Below are positions 60,571-64,000 of a stretch of DNA of 64,000 nt, piece by piece; position 1 is the stretch's first letter; every line of letters starts with the position of its first letter. Source of the DNA: Limnobaculum xujianqingii (GTDB lineage: Bacteria; Pseudomonadota; Gammaproteobacteria; Enterobacterales; Enterobacteriaceae); NCBI RefSeq assembly GCF_013394855.1, contig NZ_JABMLK010000002.1:434001-498000 (forward strand), read 5' to 3'. The notes beneath the pieces were generated by a model. The model saw only the letters and a list, made by a program, of their open reading frames with translations, did not search any database and had not been told where the DNA came from. A program made the translations under genes and the position numbers.

Positions 60571-63336
60571 CTACGTAGCTAATCCTCTAAACCCATCAAT
60601 ATTCTTAGCCACCATCAGTGCGGCATCCAGTTCACTGATTTTATGTTTCAGCATAAGCTGTTTACGCTCCGCTTTTTCATGCTTTTCTGTCATTCCAAGC
60701 GCCAGATAAATACTTGGCGGTACGACGCGGAACAGTGCTTCAACCTTATGGCTAAGCACCACGCCTTCAGTGTATTTACCCTGTGCTTTGGTTGCCGATA
60801 ATAACAATAACCGCTGTTCTTCGGTCAGGGATTTGAAACGACTAATTTGCTTAACTTCGTCCGGCGGCATGACCAGTAACTCCCACCACTCAATCATATT
60901 CAATAGCTTCTCTGCATCAGCCGGGAAGTCGGCCAGATTCTGGGTTGCCAACCACAGCCAAACGCCTAATTTACGCCACATCTTAGAACCTTTGGTGAGG
61001 AACTTAGCCAGCAGCGGATTGACGGTAATAATATGGGCTTCGTCGGTAATATTAACGATAGGGCGCGATGAGTGCTGGTTTTTCTCGCCCAAATTATTGA
61101 TGTGATTAATCAGGGAAATATAGGATATCGCAAGTTGTGCTTCATAGCCCTCGCGAGCAAAGGTAGCAAAGTCTACCAACGTAATGTCAGCGTCTGGCCA
61201 TGTCTGACCCTCACGATTAAACAATTCACCCTCAAATCCGGAGCAAAATAGCCCCATTGATTCTGCCATTTCATAGGCTCGGTTTCGGCGAGACTCGGGC
61301 AGAGTGTTATCGTGAGATAACTCAAACAGGGCATCCCGAATATCTTGCGTTAAGGTCTGCCGTTGCTCCTCATAGGTTTTATGGGCTGCATTCATAATCG
61401 CTTGCCGAATCATGGCTCTATCCGGACGGGTTAGTCTGGCATCTTCTCTGGCTTCACCGCCGGTGATCATTAGACGTGCCGTGATCTCCATTTCACCAAG
61501 AATGTCGCGTTGAGCGTCTCCGTCATCTTCATTGGTATTTTCTTCGGTCTCATCCTCAAACTGTTCGACTTTAGCGGGGTCTTCACCCATCAGACGCCAA
61601 GAGTCGGCAAATAACGGCAGGGTGATGCCGGAACCGGGTTTTAAGCTGATCTTATTAACCGTCAATCCGTAGCGTTCGGCATAGTCAGCGGTGAGACCAA
61701 ATGAGTCACCGGCTTCAATGATAAACAGATGTGGGCGATGGAGCGCCATCAGTTGAGCTATTTTACCGTTCAGCGTGGCTGATTTACCGGCCCCAGTCGG
61801 CCCTAAAAGCAATAGATGTCCATTTTGCGATCGATCATTTTTGTTTAAGGGATCGAAGGTTAATGGCGAACCACCCCGGTTGAAGTAACTGACTCCTGGA
61901 TTTCCGGTGCCAGTCTCTCTGCCGAAAAAAGGCAGTAAGTTAGCCATGTGCTGAACAAAGTTAAATTTGGTATACAGGTTACGTTTGTCTCTGGCGGGTT
62001 CAAAGCACATCGGTAGCCAGCGGAGATAGGCACTCAGCGGCGCGACCTCATCATTTTCCTGAATAGGCACTAAAGAGGCATTGAGTAAAACATTGTTCAG
62101 CTCTCTAACTTGTTTTTGCAGTAACTGAGTATTTTCAGCGGTTAAATAAAACGCTAATGCGCTGCGATACATCTTGTGGCCATCTTTGAGATAGGTTTTT
62201 ACTTCCTGACAGTCCGATTTTGTGTAGATCGAATCAGTATTTTCACCAATAGCTCGGTCAGCCAGCTTATTCAGATGCTCTTCAAGCTGGTCCTGTGGAT
62301 AGATGACGATAGTCATGCTCATAATTGTGGATTCAGGCATTAAATCGAATAAGGCATTAATCCCATCACCTTTGCGGTTCTCTCCTGTGATATGCCCGAC
62401 TCTCGGCGCTTTGCGTAAGCGATCTACCACCACAACCCGGTGAGGTCGAGCATCAAAATACCAGTTACCCTCTTTACTGTTTGACGCTGGTTCAGTAAAC
62501 AGCAGCGACTCGGCAAAATCGGTCAGAACTGGCAGATTCTGAGCGTCCTGTTCGGCATACCCGGCGAGCTGATAAAACTGTTGCCGATCTTCAATAAACG
62601 CTGGGGCAGGATTAAACCAACGCAGCAGCCAGTCATGAACCTGCGCTGCCGACTGGCGGTGCAGTTTGAGGCCTGCGCCTTTGAGTGCGCCGATGATGCG
62701 TTCACAAATATTGTTGAGTGCGTCTTCCGGTGTCTGCCCTAGCAGGGTGGGATCGTTGTTAGGAATATAGCGATAGATAACCATCCGGTTTCGGCGCAAT
62801 TGCCCCCGCCACGGGGTTTTTGTCACTACATCGTCAAAGAACAATCCGTTAGGTTTTGATATGTTATGCAGGTGCCGGTCCATCTGATTCAGCCATTCCT
62901 CAGTAAACGCGCTGCCTTTGGCCTCGGGGACTACATAATTACGCAGTGTCTGCATATAAGAGGAGAAGTCACTTTCATTTTGACAGTAGAACTGAACAAT
63001 CCATGGATGGTTGTCTGTCTCTTCGAAACTGTCTTGCAGGGCATGGGTAATGATATCCCTGACTTCTTCCAATCGTGACTCTGCCCGACCTTCGGTGCCG
63101 ATGGGCGTTATCTCATAAACTGCACCAACGCTGTGGCCATCATCAAGCAAGAGCGTTTCACTGTGACTTTGATACTCAACCCACGGCAACAAATCGACAA
63201 AAGATTGCCCTTTGGCATAGAGAAAATTCACATCAGCCTGCGTTGTTTTACCACTGCGTACCGGTCGTTTTTGGCCTGTTTCAGCAGGTTGAGTTTCGGC
63301 ATCTTTCTTTATTGAGGCATGAAATAATGATTTCAT
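60571..63336 (-). CDS. VirB4/TraC-type conjugation ATPase (PFL_4706 family)
   Basis: 921 residues. Walker A LLLGPTGAGKSATLNGKIAQ near residue 505, Walker B RPIVNITDEAHIITVNPLL near 765, then MWRKLGVWLWLATQNLADFP; the N-terminal half carries the VirB4-type domain (VDLLPWVEYQSHSETLLLDD). An acidic insert (EDETEENTNEDDGDAQRDI) lies after Walker A. Powers pilus and channel assembly of the type IV secretion system. Starts at the stop of the lipoprotein gene (TAATG), so translationally coupled. Fits family TIGR03744. Confidence 0.9.
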   Translation of the reverse strand: MKSLFHASIKKDAETQPAETGQKRPVRSGKTTQADVNFLYAKGQSFVDLLPWVEYQSHSETLLLDDGHSVGAVYEITPIGTEGRAESRLEEVRDIITHALQDSFEETDNHPWIVQFYCQNESDFSSYMQTLRNYVVPEAKGSAFTEEWLNQMDRHLHNISKPNGLFFDDVVTKTPWRGQLRRNRMVIYRYIPNNDPTLLGQTPEDALNNICERIIGALKGAGLKLHRQSAAQVHDWLLRWFNPAPAFIEDRQQFYQLAGYAEQDAQNLPVLTDFAESLLFTEPASNSKEGNWYFDARPHRVVVVDRLRKAPRVGHITGENRKGDGINALFDLMPESTIMSMTIVIYPQDQLEEHLNKLADRAIGENTDSIYTKSDCQEVKTYLKDGHKMYRSALAFYLTAENTQLLQKQVRELNNVLLNASLVPIQENDEVAPLSAYLRWLPMCFEPARDKRNLYTKFNFVQHMANLLPFFGRETGTGNPGVSYFNRGGSPLTFDPLNKNDRSQNGHLLLLGPTGAGKSATLNGKIAQLMALHRPHLFIIEAGDSFGLTADYAERYGLTVNKISLKPGSGITLPLFADSWRLMGEDPAKVEQFEDETEENTNEDDGDAQRDILGEMEITARLMITGGEAREDARLTRPDRAMIRQAIMNAAHKTYEEQRQTLTQDIRDALFELSHDNTLPESRRNRAYEMAESMGLFCSGFEGELFNREGQTWPDADITLVDFATFAREGYEAQLAISYISLINHINNLGEKNQHSSRPIVNITDEAHIITVNPLLAKFLTKGSKMWRKLGVWLWLATQNLADFPADAEKLLNMIEWWELLVMPPDEVKQISRFKSLTEEQRLLLLSATKAQGKYTEGVVLSHKVEALFRVVPPSIYLALGMTEKHEKAERKQLMLKHKISELDAALMVAKNIDGFRGLAT

Positions 63337-63727
63337 TACAACTCTCCTGTTCGTTCGCCTGGTAGAGCGTACTCAACGCGGCTATGTAGCGAAAAAACGG
63401 TGGAATAGCCGGGCACTGGCGTCGTTCCCTTACCGGTTAAATGAGGGAAGACATACATGACCAAATCAGGGTTCGGCAGGCGTGGAAAAAGTTGGTTAAC
63501 TTCATTTTCCGCCGTACGAGTATACTCCCGCTGGGCAGCGGTCATTGTATCCGGTGATGTTAGCGGTCGTCGTAGCTGAGTGCGCATATCGAGTAAGGTT
63601 TGAGAACCACCGGCTTGCTGATGCCACAGATCCAGCATACTTTTGCCATTTGTCGGCAGGATATCTTCTTGAGAGGTACTGCAACCCACCAAGGTGATGG
63701 TGAGTATGAGTAAAAGTGTTTTTTCAT
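63336..63727 (-). CDS. Conjugative transfer region lipoprotein (TIGR03751-like), start obscured by an A-run frameshift
   Basis: The visible frame (to 63692) begins only with VGCSTSQEDILPTNGKSMLD, i.e. a lipobox without its signal peptide. An ATG at 63727 with AGGTGAG upstream leads into AAAAAA (63719-63724); with one more A it reads KKTLLLILTITLVGC, a perfect lipoprotein signal joined to the body. So the real protein has about 130 residues with lipidation at that Cys. The body (MLDLWHQQAGGSQTLLDMRT, LPNPDLVMYVFPHLTGKGT) matches the lipoprotein preceding VirB4 in such elements. Confidence 0.75.
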
Positions 63728-63735
63728 GTACTCAC

Positions 63736-64000
63736 CTAATCCAGTTCTGCGTTGATATTAGTGGCATCGTCATATTTAACTTTGCGGCCCTGTTGCTCAT
63801 AATCAATGGGGATCTGCTTGCTGATATGTATCGCGATAGGATGGCCCGGAGGGACATACACAGCATCAAACATTTGGCCGTAACGTTGCTTAAACCAATC
63901 ACTGGTCTCTTTTAAGCCGCCCCCGAGCATCTGACCAAGAACATACTGGCCGCTGCTGCCAGTGACGGCAGTTGTTACAGAGCTGCCATCGACGACGGTG
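63736..64000 (-). CDS. Integrating conjugative element protein, PFL_4705-like, C-terminal end (partial)
   Basis: Only the last ~88 codons are in the window; the gene continues past the right edge. The visible part is Ser/Thr/Gly-rich (GSSGQYVLGQMLGGGLKETS), then DWFKQRYGQMFDAVYVPPGH, and IHISKQIPIDYEQQGRKVKY near the stop, matching the end of TIGR03752 proteins (TraB/VirB10-like outer channel component). Stop nine bases before the lipoprotein ATG. Confidence 0.75.
   Translation of the reverse strand, partial: TVVDGSSVTTAVTGSSGQYVLGQMLGGGLKETSDWFKQRYGQMFDAVYVPPGHPIAIHISKQIPIDYEQQGRKVKYDDATNINAELD

Overview
The window looks like a chromosome segment of a gamma-proteobacterium of the order Enterobacterales. 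Many proteins in the left third read like close relatives of Escherichia coli proteins (YhhW, GrxB, Cfa, PepT, DcuC, YcaQ, an OmpC/F-type porin). A short-form meso-diaminopimelate dehydrogenase and large trimeric adhesins point away from E. coli itself. I think of the Pragia/Budvicia/Limnobaculum side of the order, but the sequence in hand does not decide this.

Bases 1-24,000 are mostly ordinary chromosome: an EmrAB-like efflux pair, pirin yhhW, grxB, a glyoxalase-fold protein, a MATE pump, ddh, cfa, an AsmA-family protein, an EVE-HNH nuclease, an HdeD-like membrane protein, an ACT-domain protein, a porin behind a Fur-box-like site, pepT-dcuC and ycaQ. Oddities here are a block of five consecutive hairpins (11.2 kb), a frameshifted secreted protein (10.5 kb), and a decayed antisense piece of a Gabija helicase gene at 19.4-19.7 kb.

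At 24,270-24,284 there is a 15-base copy of what I recall as the tmRNA (ssrA) 3' end, with no tmRNA body. From here to the right edge the content is accessory. It begins with a two-gene Gabija defence system (gajA, gajB, minus strand). Next comes a plus-strand arsenic operon: arsR, an ECF sigma factor, arsD, arsA, then arrA-arrB-arrC for a respiratory arsenate reductase of the molybdopterin family. A convergent minus-strand operon follows: arsR, a broken second arsC, arsD, arsA, arsB, arsC. The two meet at a small Cys-rich protein and a decayed 3' fragment of arsC. Together they give arsenate respiration, cytoplasmic arsenate reduction and ATP-driven arsenite export.

Bases 42.4-46.0 kb carry two tandem trimeric autotransporter adhesins with 30-residue stalk repeats. 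From 46.2 kb to the end lies the backbone of an integrating conjugative element with a G-type type IV secretion system: MobH relaxase, a small basic protein plus ParA, an XRE regulator, a DUF3742-like protein, a TraG N-terminal-like protein, the PFL_4711/4710/4709 families, a VirB4-type ATPase, a lipoprotein and the end of a PFL_4705-type protein. Two cargo insertions interrupt it: a pair of small genes each ending in an integron attC-like site (50.7-51.6 kb), and a large YobI-like P-loop NTPase gene read against the transfer operon (56.8-60.5 kb).

Four reading frames break at or beside homopolymer runs (10,838, 41,351, 57,002 and 63,719). This raises the possibility of homopolymer errors in the assembly, so those genes may be intact in the organism.
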